A DNA stretch of 64,000 nt from Virgibacillus sp. NKC19-16 (GCF_021560035.1 NZ_CP074373.1:2910001-2974000), one strand, 5' to 3'. Positions 17,217 through 26,404 are shown, numbered from the stretch's first letter. Numbers and translations: made by a program. Notes: generated from the letters alone by a model not told the origin.

Positions 17217-18470
17217 TTAAAACGGTACATTCATCGTCGTTTCTGCTGGTTTTGTTTCCACAATGATTTCTCCATTTCGAATCGAGTAGATAACTGGTGC
17301 TTGGGTGCGTATGGCTTCATATTCAGAATCCGTATCAATAACGATCAAGTTTGCCTTGTTTCCTTCTTTTACACCATAGCCTTCTTTTATTCCTAACGTT
17401 TTCGCCCCGTTCGTTGTAATAAGTTCAAGCGCAGTAACGATATTATCATAGTCTGTCATATGACAAGCATGCAATCCGATTTCTACCACATGAATTAAAT
17501 TGCCATCGCCAAGCGGGTACCAAGGATCCATGATCGAATCCAGTCCGAAGCTGACATTAACCCCCGCTTCCAGCAGCTCTTTCACACGCGTTAAGCCGCG
17601 GCGTTTCGGGTAATTGTCAAATCTTCCTTGCAGATGCAAGTTTGCCTTTGGAAGGGCAACGAAATGAATATTCGCCTTCTTCAATGTTTGAAAAAGCTTG
17701 TACGTATACGCATCATTATAAGATGCCATCGCAGTAGTATGGCTCGCTGTAACACGATCTCCTATGCCTAATTTAAGCGCTTCTGCAGCAAGCACTTCTA
17801 GGTATCTTGATTGTTCATCATCAATTTCATCACAATGAATATCCACTAGCTTTTCATATTTTTCTGCGAGTTCCAGCGCTTTTATCACAGATCGCACGCC
17901 ATCTTCACGGGTTAATTCGTAATGTGGAATCCCGCCGACGACATCAGCACCCATTTTCAGGGCCTTCTCTAACAATTCTTCTCCTTTTGGATGTGTATAA
18001 AGCCCTTCTTGAGGAAGTGCCACAAGCTGTACATCCATCCAGGGTTTGACTTCTTCTTTTACTTCAAGTAATGCTTCCAATCCTTTCAGTGTGGGGTCAC
18101 TCACGTCGACATGTGTTCGAACATGCTGGATCCCATGTTTTATCTGCATTTTTATCGCTTTTAAAGCTCGTTGTTTAATATCTTCTTTCGTTTCTTTGAC
18201 TATTTGCTTTCGTTCCGACCAAATCTCGATCCCCTCAAATACACTCCCAGACTTATTCCATCTAGGCGTTCCTGCCGTAAGCGCATAATCCAAGTGAATA
18301 TGAGGCTCAACAAAAGGAGGAAGTACGATTTTCCCATTTAAATCAACGGCGTTGTCATCACCATCCCCACTATTATTCGCAGCTGGGGTAATCGATTTTA
18401 TTTCTTCTCCATTTATGGCAATATCCCATTTGCCCGCTTGCCCATAAATTTTTGCATTTTGTAAAATCAT
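17217..18470 (-). CDS. codA: cytosine deaminase
   Basis: 417 residues of the amidohydrolase superfamily. Metal-site motifs are PHIHLDYAL (about 55-63), HVRTHVDVS, VDIHCDEIDDEQ with the catalytic Glu, TASHTTAM and FGLDSIMDPWYPLGDGN. The last is the CodA substrate-loop signature. It converts cytosine to uracil plus ammonia in pyrimidine salvage. CAGGAGTG precedes the ATG. It is monocistronic, and no CodB permease is adjacent. Related isoguanine or creatinine-type deaminases are the main alternative. Confidence 0.88.
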   Translation of the reverse strand: MILQNAKIYGQAGKWDIAINGEEIKSITPAANNSGDGDDNAVDLNGKIVLPPFVEPHIHLDYALTAGTPRWNKSGSVFEGIEIWSERKQIVKETKEDIKQRALKAIKMQIKHGIQHVRTHVDVSDPTLKGLEALLEVKEEVKPWMDVQLVALPQEGLYTHPKGEELLEKALKMGADVVGGIPHYELTREDGVRSVIKALELAEKYEKLVDIHCDEIDDEQSRYLEVLAAEALKLGIGDRVTASHTTAMASYNDAYTYKLFQTLKKANIHFVALPKANLHLQGRFDNYPKRRGLTRVKELLEAGVNVSFGLDSIMDPWYPLGDGNLIHVVEIGLHACHMTDYDNIVTALELITTNGAKTLGIKEGYGVKEGNKANLIVIDTDSEYEAIRTQAPVIYSIRNGEIIVETKPAETTMNVPF

Positions 18471-18581
18471 TGCTGTATCACTCCTGAAGTTATTAAAACG
18501 ATCAACATATTTATTATAGAGTATGTCTGGTAGGTTACCAAATGATACGAAGAACCGCCTCTGTTCTCCCTTTCACGCAAC

Positions 18582-18893
18582 CTATTGTGCTTTTTCCGTA
18601 GACGCTACCTCTCCACCCTTATCCCGAAGCATAAGCGACACCAAGCCACCAATCAAAGAAAGCACGCTCATGACAATAAATGCATACTTTATTCCCCAAA
18701 ACGTAGCAACCTCATAGGGCGCGCCCATCCAATTGGTCGTCATGCTGATAATGGTCGTAAGCATAATAACGCCAAAAGCCAGTCCAAACTGCCTGACCGT
18801 ATTTCCTATTGCAGAGGCATGGGCGGTTTCGGAAGTTTGTAAACTATTAAATCCTAATGTAACAAGCGGCATCATGGTTAATCCAATTCCCAT
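18582..18893 (-). pseudogene. C-terminal fragment of a DHA2 multidrug MFS transporter
   Basis: 103 residues corresponding to the last two or three helices of 14-helix EmrB/LmrB-type efflux proteins (MPLVTLGFNSLQ, HASAIGNTVRQFGLAFGVI). The other roughly 380 residues are missing. The break falls exactly at an IS605-type end, so disruption by that element and later deletion is the simple reading. Confidence 0.75.
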
Positions 18894-18985
18894 CTTGAAC
18901 TACCCGCCACTTAGCTTACGCTTGAAGTGGGGGATTCCTAAGAACACCGGTGTACCCGCCAGTACTTCTATCTTGAAAGTCAACT
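18894..18985 (-). mobile_element. right-end remnant of an IS200/IS605 (TnpB-type) element
   Basis: On the minus strand an ACACCGG...AATCCCCCACTT segment, a CCCACTT/AAGTGGCGGG hairpin and a TAGTTCAAG terminus match the conserved right end, which also encodes the omega RNA, of IS605-group elements in bacilli. The neighbouring frame carries only about 60 codons with no recognisable TnpB RuvC motif. It is therefore an end without a transposase. 18986-19294 is AT-rich with nothing else seen. Confidence 0.55.
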
Positions 18986-19294
18986 CCTCGTTATACTGAT
19001 TTGCAATTTCATTATAGTATTGTGTAAGAAATTGTAAAATCTCATTAAAATTATCAATATCATTATCGACTAGAAATTTATAAAGGTTATATTACATTTA
19101 TCCACATATAAAATCTATCCTCGTCTTAAAGCGATATTTAAAAAAACATCTCTTTTTACCTACTATCGTACCAGAGGTAGATTAAGTGGCATAAAAACAG
19201 AAAAAAATTTTCCATCAAAAAACACCCCCAAACGAACTTTCCCTTCGATTGTACTTGTAGAGATGTGTATAAAATTACAAAAAGGATGATTCCA

Positions 19295-19384
19295 ATGAAT
19301 TACATAAAAGAAATTAATGCAACGAACGACAAGGCTGAAGTGGAAAGAGCGCTTGCGGCGTTGAAGGAGGAGAAGATTGGGTGA
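19295..19384 (+). CDS. 29-residue peptide, possible truncated gene
   Basis: AAAGGA lies before an ATG. The reading begins MNYIKEINA, a start often seen in DnaD-like phage replication proteins, then becomes a charged helix ending in EEKIG and TGA. It is too short to classify and is probably a relic. Confidence 0.25.
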   Translation: MNYIKEINATNDKAEVERALAALKEEKIG

Positions 19385-19536
19385 GATGAGTTTGAAAAGG
19401 GGGGTGTAAAAAGTTTTTTGAGCCACCTATGCCTTTTTCTCTGGTCGATTCGATTGCGAAAAAAGTGACCACAAGCAACGTATAGATCGAGAGGAAAAAT
19501 AAGCATGGGTAAGGCAAAGCAACCTCCCCTGTCTTG

Positions 19537-19881
19537 CTATTTCTTTACCTTAACTAATTTAATTGGCTGTTGATTTTGCGTTTTTTCGGTTACATACGCT
19601 CTTGTAGCAGCAGTTCGTTTAGAAGAAACTTCTAATGCTCTAGCATTAACATAGAGCATTTTTGCTACATCATTTACTCTTTCTTTACTCTCATCCGGAA
19701 GGTATTCTTCAACAACTTTTTTTGTGTTCAACAAATCTAAAAAGGGAGTCACAGTTTGAAGCTGATCGGCAACTACTAACGATAACCTTGCAGTAATTTG
19801 ACGATAATTGGTTCCATCATGAAAAAGTTCTTGAAATTGTTTATTTAATCTTTGATAAAAATCTTTATAACTATACGTCAT
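19537..19881 (-). CDS. hypothetical 114-residue protein
   Basis: A predicted all-helical protein beginning MTYSYKDFYQRLNKQFQELF and ending with a basic QQPIKLVKVKK tail. AAAGGAGG eight bases before the ATG makes it a credible gene. No family recognised. It lies between an IS605 end and another orphan, so it may belong to a remnant accessory island. Confidence 0.6.
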   Translation of the reverse strand: MTYSYKDFYQRLNKQFQELFHDGTNYRQITARLSLVVADQLQTVTPFLDLLNTKKVVEEYLPDESKERVNDVAKMLYVNARALEVSSKRTAATRAYVTEKTQNQQPIKLVKVKK

Positions 19882-19924
19882 GATGGATACCTCCTTTTTA
19901 TTTATTAATACCTTTTATTATCTA

Positions 19925-20167
19925 TTATATACGTCTTTTATGAAAAATGTTATCCAATTGATGAAAATTTAAATCTGGGTCATTCGGATTTAAAAGCTCA
20001 ACTTTATATTCATTAACCATCTCTAGCAACTTCTCTTTATCACAAACGTCTAGAAGCGGTGTGTTTTCCAAATCATCAAGATCTTTTTGCCGTTTCCATA
20101 TCTGATATTTTTTAATTCCTCTGCAATCACTTTGTTTTATAAACACTTGAAATGATTTCGCCAGCAT
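19925..20167 (-). CDS. hypothetical 80-residue protein or fragment
   Basis: The reading frame is rich in Lys, Asp and Leu (WKRQKDLDDLENTPLLDV, LNPNDPDLNFHQLDNI). There is no ribosome site before the ATG, and a minus-strand terminator ends only about 12 bases upstream, leaving no room for a promoter. It may be the 3' part of a deleted gene. Function unknown. Confidence 0.35.
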   Translation of the reverse strand: MLAKSFQVFIKQSDCRGIKKYQIWKRQKDLDDLENTPLLDVCDKEKLLEMVNEYKVELLNPNDPDLNFHQLDNIFHKRRI

Positions 20168-20179
20168 TTTTCATAACAC

Positions 20180-20213
20180 AAAAAAATCCTGCAGAGATTT
20201 CTGACTACAGGAC
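20180..20213 (-). terminator. terminator after the FGGY kinase gene
   Basis: Minus strand TCCTGTAG pairs with CTGCAGGA, followed by seven T. Ends the nucleoside/sugar gene row. Confidence 0.7.
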
Positions 20214-20235
20214 TTCCTTACAAAATTGACAAGTG

Positions 20236-20260
20236 GTAAGCAAACCGTCCCCATGCTCCC
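20236..20260 (-). repeat. stop-proximal dispersed repeat
   Basis: On the minus strand GGGAGCATGGGGACGG begins at the base after the FGGY kinase TGA and ends GCTTAC, a variant of GCTTCC. Confidence 0.6.
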
Positions 20261-21748
20261 TCACCCATACATCCCTCTCAAACTAGGATACAACTTCAAA
20301 TACCGTTGATAGATTCCTCCGTAAATCTCATAATTCACCATATCCGGCTCATAGGTTTTAGCTTCAGCAGTGACTAAAAATCGCTCCGAAAAATCCTGAT
20401 AACTACCAGCCCATCCAAGCTGCACAAAGGCAGAAGCAGAGATACCCAATGCAGGCATATACTCACTGTCTGCTGGCACTCTTACCTGAAGACCTATCAT
20501 ATCTGCTAAGATTTGGCACCAAGACGCGCTTTTAGAACCTCCTCCAATTAACGTCAGAAAATCGTTGTTCCTTTGGTCAATGATAAGATCCATTAACTGT
20601 TTATAGGAAAAACATATCCCCTCTATCACAGCCCTTGCCATATCACTTTTTCCCGTTTTCGGTCCGATTCCCCAGAAAGCGCCTTTTGCATCCGTGTCAT
20701 GAACTGGACATCTCTCGCCGTGAATATAAGGAAGGAATAATAGCCCATTGCTTCCTGCTGTAGCGTCTTCTACTAATCCCTCAAACTGGCTGTACTTATC
20801 GTTCGTCCCCTCACTTAAAAATGCATCCACAGCCCATCTATGTACATTACCGGCATTAAGTAGTGGAGCAATGCTGATCGTTAAATGGGGAGAGATATGG
20901 GCTAAATGAAAAATTTCATTTCTGTTTGGATTAAATCCATCTTGCACCATAGCCGCCCATCCAGTTGTCCCGAGATAAAAATAGGTGTCTCCTTGATGAA
21001 TCGCTGCTGCCCCCATCGCTGTTGCACCGGCATCTCCACTTCCACACAAAACAGGTGTAGATTCTGAAAATCCAATTTCATCTGCAGCCGATGCAGATAC
21101 GTACCCGACTATTTCTTCGGAACCGCATAGCGTAGGAAGTTGGTTTGCATCGAGTCCGAATATTTCTATGATTTCCGGTAGCCATTCACGCGTATGTAGA
21201 TTCATCATGCCAGTCGTTGCGGCAGTTGTCGGATCTGTGGCAAACGTACCAGTCAATTTATAAATACCGTAATCCTTTGAGCTGAAAACAAAACATTGCG
21301 TCTTTTCCATGAGCTCTGCCTTATTTTCTTTCATCCAAAGTAACTTAGCTAAAGGAGTCGACGGGCGAATCGTATTCCCTGTTTTTGCTTGAAGATGTGG
21401 CAATTTTTTCATAATGTACGCTGCTTCCTGTTCAAAACGGTTATCTGAATATAGCATGGCTTTTTGATTCGGGTACGTTGATGAAATGGAAATAACATCT
21501 TCCATTTGGCCAGTAAACGTAATCGCAACAATTTGTTTTGCAGCGACGTTTAATGCAAACCACCATTTTTGCGTAATCTCTTTCATTCCTTCCCACCAAT
21601 CGGCAGGAATTTGTTCTACTTCCCCGTTGTCACCATAATATGTATCGACGCTTACACGATACTCTCCGATAATCGTAGCATGTCTGTCGATTAGAACACC
21701 TTTCACAGCCGTCGTTCCAATATCAAAAACCGCAATGTATTCCTTCAT
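20261..21748 (-). CDS. FGGY-family sugar kinase (xylulokinase-like)
   Basis: 495 residues. The N-terminal ATPase fold begins AVFDIGTTAVKGVLID; the second half has LCGSGDAGATAMGAAAI and FLPYIHGERCPVHD. LTLIGGGSKSASWCQILADM is the FGGY C-terminal signature with the adenine-binding GGGS. The length fits xylulokinase and related pentulose kinases. It is last in a row with ribokinase and three nucleoside hydrolases, so it may phosphorylate a pentose or pentulose released from unusual nucleosides. The exact sugar is not determined. AGAGGTGAC precedes the ATG. Confidence 0.82.
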   Translation of the reverse strand: MKEYIAVFDIGTTAVKGVLIDRHATIIGEYRVSVDTYYGDNGEVEQIPADWWEGMKEITQKWWFALNVAAKQIVAITFTGQMEDVISISSTYPNQKAMLYSDNRFEQEAAYIMKKLPHLQAKTGNTIRPSTPLAKLLWMKENKAELMEKTQCFVFSSKDYGIYKLTGTFATDPTTAATTGMMNLHTREWLPEIIEIFGLDANQLPTLCGSEEIVGYVSASAADEIGFSESTPVLCGSGDAGATAMGAAAIHQGDTYFYLGTTGWAAMVQDGFNPNRNEIFHLAHISPHLTISIAPLLNAGNVHRWAVDAFLSEGTNDKYSQFEGLVEDATAGSNGLLFLPYIHGERCPVHDTDAKGAFWGIGPKTGKSDMARAVIEGICFSYKQLMDLIIDQRNNDFLTLIGGGSKSASWCQILADMIGLQVRVPADSEYMPALGISASAFVQLGWAGSYQDFSERFLVTAEAKTYEPDMVNYEIYGGIYQRYLKLYPSLRGMYG

Positions 21749-21817
21749 GATATGTCACCTCTTTCGTTTTGGCAGGGACAGGTTTGAATTTACAAAATAC
21801 ACTTTATACGAAAACCA

Positions 21818-21847
21818 GGAAGCACAAGAACCGCCCGCCCTGCTTCC
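21818..21847 (-). repeat. stop-proximal dispersed repeat
   Basis: Complete copy with GGAAGCA/TGCTTCC-type arms and the core AGAACCGCCCGCCC, six bases downstream of the third nucleoside hydrolase stop. Confidence 0.65.
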
Positions 21848-21853
21848 TCCCCC

Positions 21854-22795
21854 TCATTTACCTTGCCTTGCAAGTTCTGTAATATAATCAAAAAACGCAT
21901 CGCGATTCACGTCATACATGAAATTAACGGCTCGCCCTGTTTCGGCTATTTCTGTTTTCCCTTGACTAGCTCCGTCCGCATGAACAATGCATCTCACTTC
22001 TTTTTTCTTGACTAAATCCACTTTTCCAATCGTGGCTGTTGTCAGAACATCCCACAAAAAGTAAGTTGAGTTGGTTTGAAAATGAACGAGTGGCGGGACC
22101 ATCGCATAACATTGACCTAGAAAGTCAATTCCGATATCTTTTCGTTGTGTAGCCCAGCTATCTCTTACATCTATTGTAAGTGGTACCTTATTCGTACTTT
22201 CCAGCGCGACCAAATCGATGGTAATCGAACTATCCCAAACTTGCTTAGCTGCTTCTGGATCCCAGAATGCATTCCATTCTGCTGTACCATCATGCTCCGG
22301 CTCTGCTACATTCCCATTTTCTAAAAATGTTCCACCCATCCATACTAATTTCTCAACGTTATTTTCGATGTCAGGTGCTTCTTTAAGTGCACGTGCTAAA
22401 TCAGTTAGTGGTCCAATAAATACTAATGTAACTTGCTCTTCACTCTCGCGAATAGCCTCTATCATATGTTGATGGGACGGGAGTTTTGCTTCTTTTGTTT
22501 GTATCGAACCTGATTCATTTAGGATTGGAAGGGCATCAACGAAAAACGTATGCATACGCCAATCTGTTGGAAATGGATTTTTGCCGCGGGACGTAGAGGC
22601 AGCTACTTCAATTCCATTTCCTTTACCAAAGCGATCCACTATTTTGCGACTTGCATATACAGCAGGTTCTAAATAGCAATCAGCTGGAGTAACCCCAACA
22701 CCAAGTAAATCAATATCTTCCATTTGTAGTAATAAAAACAGAGAAACTAAATCATCCACACCACCATCATGATTTAAATAAACTTGTCTTTTCAT
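21854..22795 (-). CDS. divergent nucleoside hydrolase-like protein (third copy)
   Basis: 313 residues of the inosine-uridine nucleoside hydrolase fold: VTLVFIGPLTDLARAL, VWMGGTFLENGN, TAEWNAFWDPEAAKQV and IDLVALEST. The N-terminal calcium motif is altered: LNHDGGVDD replaces the usual DTDPGIDD, losing the first Asp and the Pro. It may still bind metal through the remaining Asp residues or use another substrate. The ATG at 22795 gives the family-like MKRQVYLNHD start; an ATG three codons earlier is too close to the ribosome site. Distinct from the two canonical copies upstream. Confidence 0.75.
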   Translation of the reverse strand: MKRQVYLNHDGGVDDLVSLFLLLQMEDIDLLGVGVTPADCYLEPAVYASRKIVDRFGKGNGIEVAASTSRGKNPFPTDWRMHTFFVDALPILNESGSIQTKEAKLPSHQHMIEAIRESEEQVTLVFIGPLTDLARALKEAPDIENNVEKLVWMGGTFLENGNVAEPEHDGTAEWNAFWDPEAAKQVWDSSITIDLVALESTNKVPLTIDVRDSWATQRKDIGIDFLGQCYAMVPPLVHFQTNSTYFLWDVLTTATIGKVDLVKKKEVRCIVHADGASQGKTEIAETGRAVNFMYDVNRDAFFDYITELARQGK

Positions 22796-22827
22796 TAATC
22801 TCATTCTCCTCCTTTTGTAGGAAGCAT

Positions 22828-22859
22828 GGAAGCACCACGAGAACCGTCCCTATGCTTCC
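22828..22859 (-). repeat. stop-proximal dispersed repeat
   Basis: On the minus strand GGAAGCATAGGGACGGTTCT... with a terminal GCTTCC, one base after the rbsK stop. A second partial GGAAGC lies at 22820. Confidence 0.65.
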
Positions 22860-22860
22860 T

Positions 22861-23745
22861 TCACTTCTTAATAAACGCCTCCACCTCTCGTTTTGTAGGC
22901 ATACCTCCCTGAGCACCAACTTTTGTGACGGAAAGGGCTGCAGCAGCGTTCGCAAAGTGAACGGCTTCTTCGATAGGTCGTCCACTTCCAAGAGACGCGG
23001 CGAGTGCTCCGTTAAATGTATCTCCAGCACCGGTTGTGTCTTTTACAGCTACACTAAACCCCGGCACAAAACGATCGAAGGCTCCTTTATCATAAAACGC
23101 CACCCCTTCATCACCTTTTGTAACAATTAACTTTTCCCGTATCGAATCAAAAAGCGGATCTTTTTTCATAGCCTCCACTTCAATTTCATTTGGTGTAAAA
23201 AATGCACTTTCCGTTAACAATTCATCCGGCAATGACTGATATGGCGCTGGATTCATGACGACTGGGACACCATATTCCCCAGCGATTTTTAACGTATGTA
23301 CGACAGTCTCCATTGGTATCTCTAATTGCATCAATACCACATCACTATGTTTAATTAGTTCCCGGTGCTTGTCCACTAATCCTGGCAATACAAGGTTATT
23401 TGCGCCCAATGCAGCAATGATTCGATTATCATTTTCGGACAAAATAATATTTGCGATCCCGGTTGCTGCCTCGTCCGTCATTGTGATTCCTTCGGCGTTA
23501 ATTCCTTCATTTTTAAGGTGATCCAGCAAGGTCGTACCAAATTCATCATCACCAACGGCACCAATCATGTTGACATTCGCTCCAACCCTTGCTGCTGCCA
23601 CAGCTTGATTGGCACCTTTTCCTCCAGGATATGTAGCAAAAGGGCCGCCGAGAATGGTTTCACCCTTTTGTGGCATTTTACTCGTAGCAATCGTTAAATC
23701 CATATTAATACTTCCAACAACACTAACGGTTGATTCTTTTGTCAT
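22861..23745 (-). CDS. rbsK: ribokinase
   Basis: 294 residues of the PfkB family: VVGSINMDLTI, GGPFATYPGGKGANQAVAAARVG, and the catalytic DTTGAGDTFNGALAASL near residue 245, with Asp as base. Phosphorylates ribose to ribose 5-phosphate. It sits between nucleoside hydrolase genes, 16 bases after the second one, so released ribose can enter the pentose phosphate pathway. GGGAGG precedes the ATG. Confidence 0.92.
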   Translation of the reverse strand: MTKESTVSVVGSINMDLTIATSKMPQKGETILGGPFATYPGGKGANQAVAAARVGANVNMIGAVGDDEFGTTLLDHLKNEGINAEGITMTDEAATGIANIILSENDNRIIAALGANNLVLPGLVDKHRELIKHSDVVLMQLEIPMETVVHTLKIAGEYGVPVVMNPAPYQSLPDELLTESAFFTPNEIEVEAMKKDPLFDSIREKLIVTKGDEGVAFYDKGAFDRFVPGFSVAVKDTTGAGDTFNGALAASLGSGRPIEEAVHFANAAAALSVTKVGAQGGMPTKREVEAFIKK

Positions 23746-23761
23746 GCGATTACCTCCCTTC

Positions 23762-24706
23762 CTATGGCGAATACGATTTCAATGCATTCGTAAATAAATC
23801 CCAAAACTTACTCTTATGCAGATGGTGTGCAAATTTCACATTCGGTTCTTTACCCGTCACGCCTAAATGATCTACAGCAGTCATCCCGTACGTATATTCA
23901 CCTTTTGTTTCAATATCCACATGAACCTGCTTGAAATCGAAAAGGCTTGGATCCATTAAATATGCGACAGTACAAGCATCATGTATAGGTCCTCCGTCAA
24001 ATCCGAATACGTCCTTATACGTCTTGGAAAAGAACTGCAATAATTCAACAACAAAATCAGCAACAGCATTATCAATTTTGGATAAGTCATTGATAATATC
24101 GTCTGTTGCGATAGCCTGGTGGGTTACATCCAAACCAAACATGGTTACAGGTACTCCACTTTCAAATACAACTTTTGCAGCTTCTGCATCGACGTAAATA
24201 TTAAATTCAGCTGCTGGAGTCCAGTTACCGAATGTCCCGCCACCCATTACCACAATTTCTTTTACCTTAGGAATAATTTTGGGTTCCTTCATCATAGCTA
24301 AAGCAATATTTGTCAGGGGGCCTGTGGCTACCAACGTAATAGCCTGATCCGATTTTAAAAACTTGTCGATAATCAAATCCACAGCATGCCCCTCGCTAGC
24401 TTGCTTCGATGGAATTTCAGGCAGCAACGGCCCATCCAGGCCTGTTTCTCCATGAATTTCCCCTGCAATCTCGCTTTTCCTAAGTAGCGGCCTATCCGCT
24501 CCTTGCACGACAGGAACGTCTTCTAAGCCAATAATATCAGATACCTTCAGCGCGTTTAACGTATTTTTTTCAACCTCTACATTACCAGCGACAGTCGTTA
24601 TTGCCTCTATGTTAAGTCTGCTAATTTTTGATGCAGCTAATATGATGGCAATTGCATCGTCGTGCCCAGGATCGCAGTCCATTATAATGTTTACATTCTT
24701 TTCCAT
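23762..24706 (-). CDS. nucleoside hydrolase (second copy)
   Basis: 314 residues from ATG 24706. Calcium and ribose motif MDCDPGHDDAIAI at the N-terminus, VTTVAGNVEVEKNTLNAL, LVATGPLTNIALAM, VMGGGTFGNWTPAAEFN and GLDVTHQAI. This set is the RihA/RihB pyrimidine or inosine-uridine group. It cleaves ribonucleosides to base and ribose. A GTG 21 bases earlier is in frame but the GGAG site favours the ATG. Spacing of 21 bases from the previous stop indicates one transcript. Confidence 0.9.
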   Translation of the reverse strand: MEKNVNIIMDCDPGHDDAIAIILAASKISRLNIEAITTVAGNVEVEKNTLNALKVSDIIGLEDVPVVQGADRPLLRKSEIAGEIHGETGLDGPLLPEIPSKQASEGHAVDLIIDKFLKSDQAITLVATGPLTNIALAMMKEPKIIPKVKEIVVMGGGTFGNWTPAAEFNIYVDAEAAKVVFESGVPVTMFGLDVTHQAIATDDIINDLSKIDNAVADFVVELLQFFSKTYKDVFGFDGGPIHDACTVAYLMDPSLFDFKQVHVDIETKGEYTYGMTAVDHLGVTGKEPNVKFAHHLHKSKFWDLFTNALKSYSP

Positions 24707-24727
24707 AAATCTCACTCCATCCACCAC

Positions 24728-25633
24728 TTAAAAAATACCTTCAAATACGGAAATTAATTCTTTTCGAAATCTCTCTACATCTGCTCCCACGCAGGCGGAA
24801 ACATTCCCATCATCCGTAAAATTTGTGATGGTACATCCTGCTGCATCCCCTTCTGTTACCACATTTACGTTTGCACGTTTAAGGTCAAAAAGATCAGGGC
24901 GTGTTAGATAGAAGATTGTACATAAGTCATGGATAGTGATTTTTCCATCCGAATAGGCATGTTTGTAGTAATGAAGCATTTGATAAACCATTTCTCCAGC
25001 TTGCCCAAGTCCTCTTAGTTTTTCAACATCCTCGTTTGTCACACTTGTTAGCCGTGTCACGTCCAAGCCAAACATGACAATATTAATACTGGTGTCAAAA
25101 ACAATCTTTGCTGCATGCGGATCCGCGTATATATTAAATTCAGCTACCGGTGTTGCGTTTCCACCCTCTACAGCACCACCCATCAAAACAATCTCTTCAA
25201 TGTTGTCCAGCGTCTCCGGAAACGTCTTCAATAAAAGAGCAATGTTCGTAAGTGGCCCAATCGCAACAAGTGTCACAGGCTCAGGCGAATGCATAATGTG
25301 ATTTTTCAACGCAACAATGGCGTTCTCATTTGTCAGCAAAGTCTCATTTGCTTTTTCCTCAAACCGATATTCACCCACACCAGTACTTCCATGGACATGG
25401 GATGCAGTTCTAGGGTTACTTACAAGTGGATCTCCAACACCTTTCGCGACCGATATGTCCTTTCCTAAAAAGGTCAGCAAATCAACCGCATTCCTTGTTG
25501 TATTTTCAATTCCGACATTTCCGCCAACTGTCGTTATTAACTTAACGTCTAATGCTTGCAAAAATAATGCCGCAGTAATCGCCACAACATCGTCAATCCC
25601 AGGATCTGTATCAATAATAATAGGCTTTTTCAT
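24728..25633 (-). CDS. nucleoside hydrolase (first copy)
   Basis: 301 residues: IIIDTDPGIDDVVAI calcium motif, ITTVGGNVGIENTTRNA, TLVAIGPLTNIALLL, VLMGGAVEGGNATPVAEFNIYADP and GLDVTRLTS. A typical IunH/RihC-like enzyme. It is the first gene of the salvage row; GAAAGGGAATTAAA precedes the ATG. The presence of three different hydrolases suggests broad nucleoside use, with bases passing to salvage (codA nearby) and ribose to RbsK. Confidence 0.9.
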   Translation of the reverse strand: MKKPIIIDTDPGIDDVVAITAALFLQALDVKLITTVGGNVGIENTTRNAVDLLTFLGKDISVAKGVGDPLVSNPRTASHVHGSTGVGEYRFEEKANETLLTNENAIVALKNHIMHSPEPVTLVAIGPLTNIALLLKTFPETLDNIEEIVLMGGAVEGGNATPVAEFNIYADPHAAKIVFDTSINIVMFGLDVTRLTSVTNEDVEKLRGLGQAGEMVYQMLHYYKHAYSDGKITIHDLCTIFYLTRPDLFDLKRANVNVVTEGDAAGCTITNFTDDGNVSACVGADVERFRKELISVFEGIF

Positions 25634-25742
25634 TTTAATTCCCTTTCTATGTAGTCTCGTTGTTGTTGATTTTTTGGATGAATAGATATAAAAAGGTAAT
25701 GATCACACTAACTATTTGTAGCATATGTTTGCATGAAATAAA

Positions 25743-25754
25743 AACGATTTCGTT
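25743..25754. promoter_or_regulatory. palindrome upstream of the nucleoside row, possible operator
   Basis: AACGATTTCGTT, about 110 bases before the first hydrolase start. AACG...CGTT half sites are usual for LacI-family repressors, but none is encoded nearby and it does not match cre well. Confidence 0.3.
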
Positions 25755-25806
25755 ACATCCGCTAAAATTATGCGTAATACAAAATTATTATTTAATGAGA
25801 TTTAAA

Positions 25807-25851
25807 AAAAGGACTGATAGCAATTACTATAGTTCGGCGTCAGTCCTTTTT
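25807..25851. terminator. bidirectional terminator
   Basis: AAAAGGACTGA and TCAGTCCTTTTT arms. A degenerate relative of the same hairpin, with a similar loop, lies near 38083-38130. Confidence 0.6.
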
Positions 25852-25951
25852 GTTATATACAATTTCAATTACTCAGTATAGAACCCTGTATTTCTACGTC
25901 ACTTCTTGTATATCCATCTCATCGACTTGTCGTCCCATGGCACACGGCATT

Positions 25952-26404
25952 TCAAACATAGTCATTGGCGCGGCAAAAACGGCCGATGATTCCGATATGC
26001 CCCCATTTCTGACAAGCTTCTGTCATTCCCCAATGATAAAAACTTTTGGTGACCTCTGTTGCCAGTTCTCCGCCGACAAATACAGCTACTGCCCCTAAAA
26101 AGACAGCAATCGTTTGCGTAACAGACTGGATCGAGACATCATCCTGTTTCAAATGATGTGTTTGATAATGATGCAACGCCTGATCGATCACTTGAATCTC
26201 CGTATCTGTCAATTCATTGGACGCGCTTCGTTTATCGATTATAAACCAGCCATCTTCAGGGACTATATATGGATGTATCTGTTCAAATTTCTGTCTCAAT
26301 TCAGTTGGCCACATCATCGCATTCGTCAATTCTTCCCCCTGAGCAACATCGCGCCTTCCCTTACCATCTGCACCCGAAGATCCATCAGCGTATTCCTGTG
26401 ACAT
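25952..26404 (-). CDS. hypothetical 150-residue protein
   Basis: Begins MSQEYADGSSGADGKG, a Gly/Ser/Asp-rich leader, followed by a soluble domain (MWPTELRQKFEQIHPYIVPEDGWFIID), a helix with HHYQTHHLK, and a hydrophobic stretch IAVFLGAVAVFVGGELATEV near the C-terminus that may touch the membrane. The ATG at 26404 has GAGGG upstream; an earlier in-frame ATG has none. No family recognised. Confidence 0.5.
   Translation of the reverse strand: MSQEYADGSSGADGKGRRDVAQGEELTNAMMWPTELRQKFEQIHPYIVPEDGWFIIDKRSASNELTDTEIQVIDQALHHYQTHHLKQDDVSIQSVTQTIAVFLGAVAVFVGGELATEVTKSFYHWGMTEACQKWGHIGIIGRFCRANDYV

Noticed and set aside
25739-25759. cre site before the nucleoside hydrolase row
   Set aside because: The palindrome AACGATTTCGTT lacks the TG...CA ends and spacing of cre; kept only as a possible operator.
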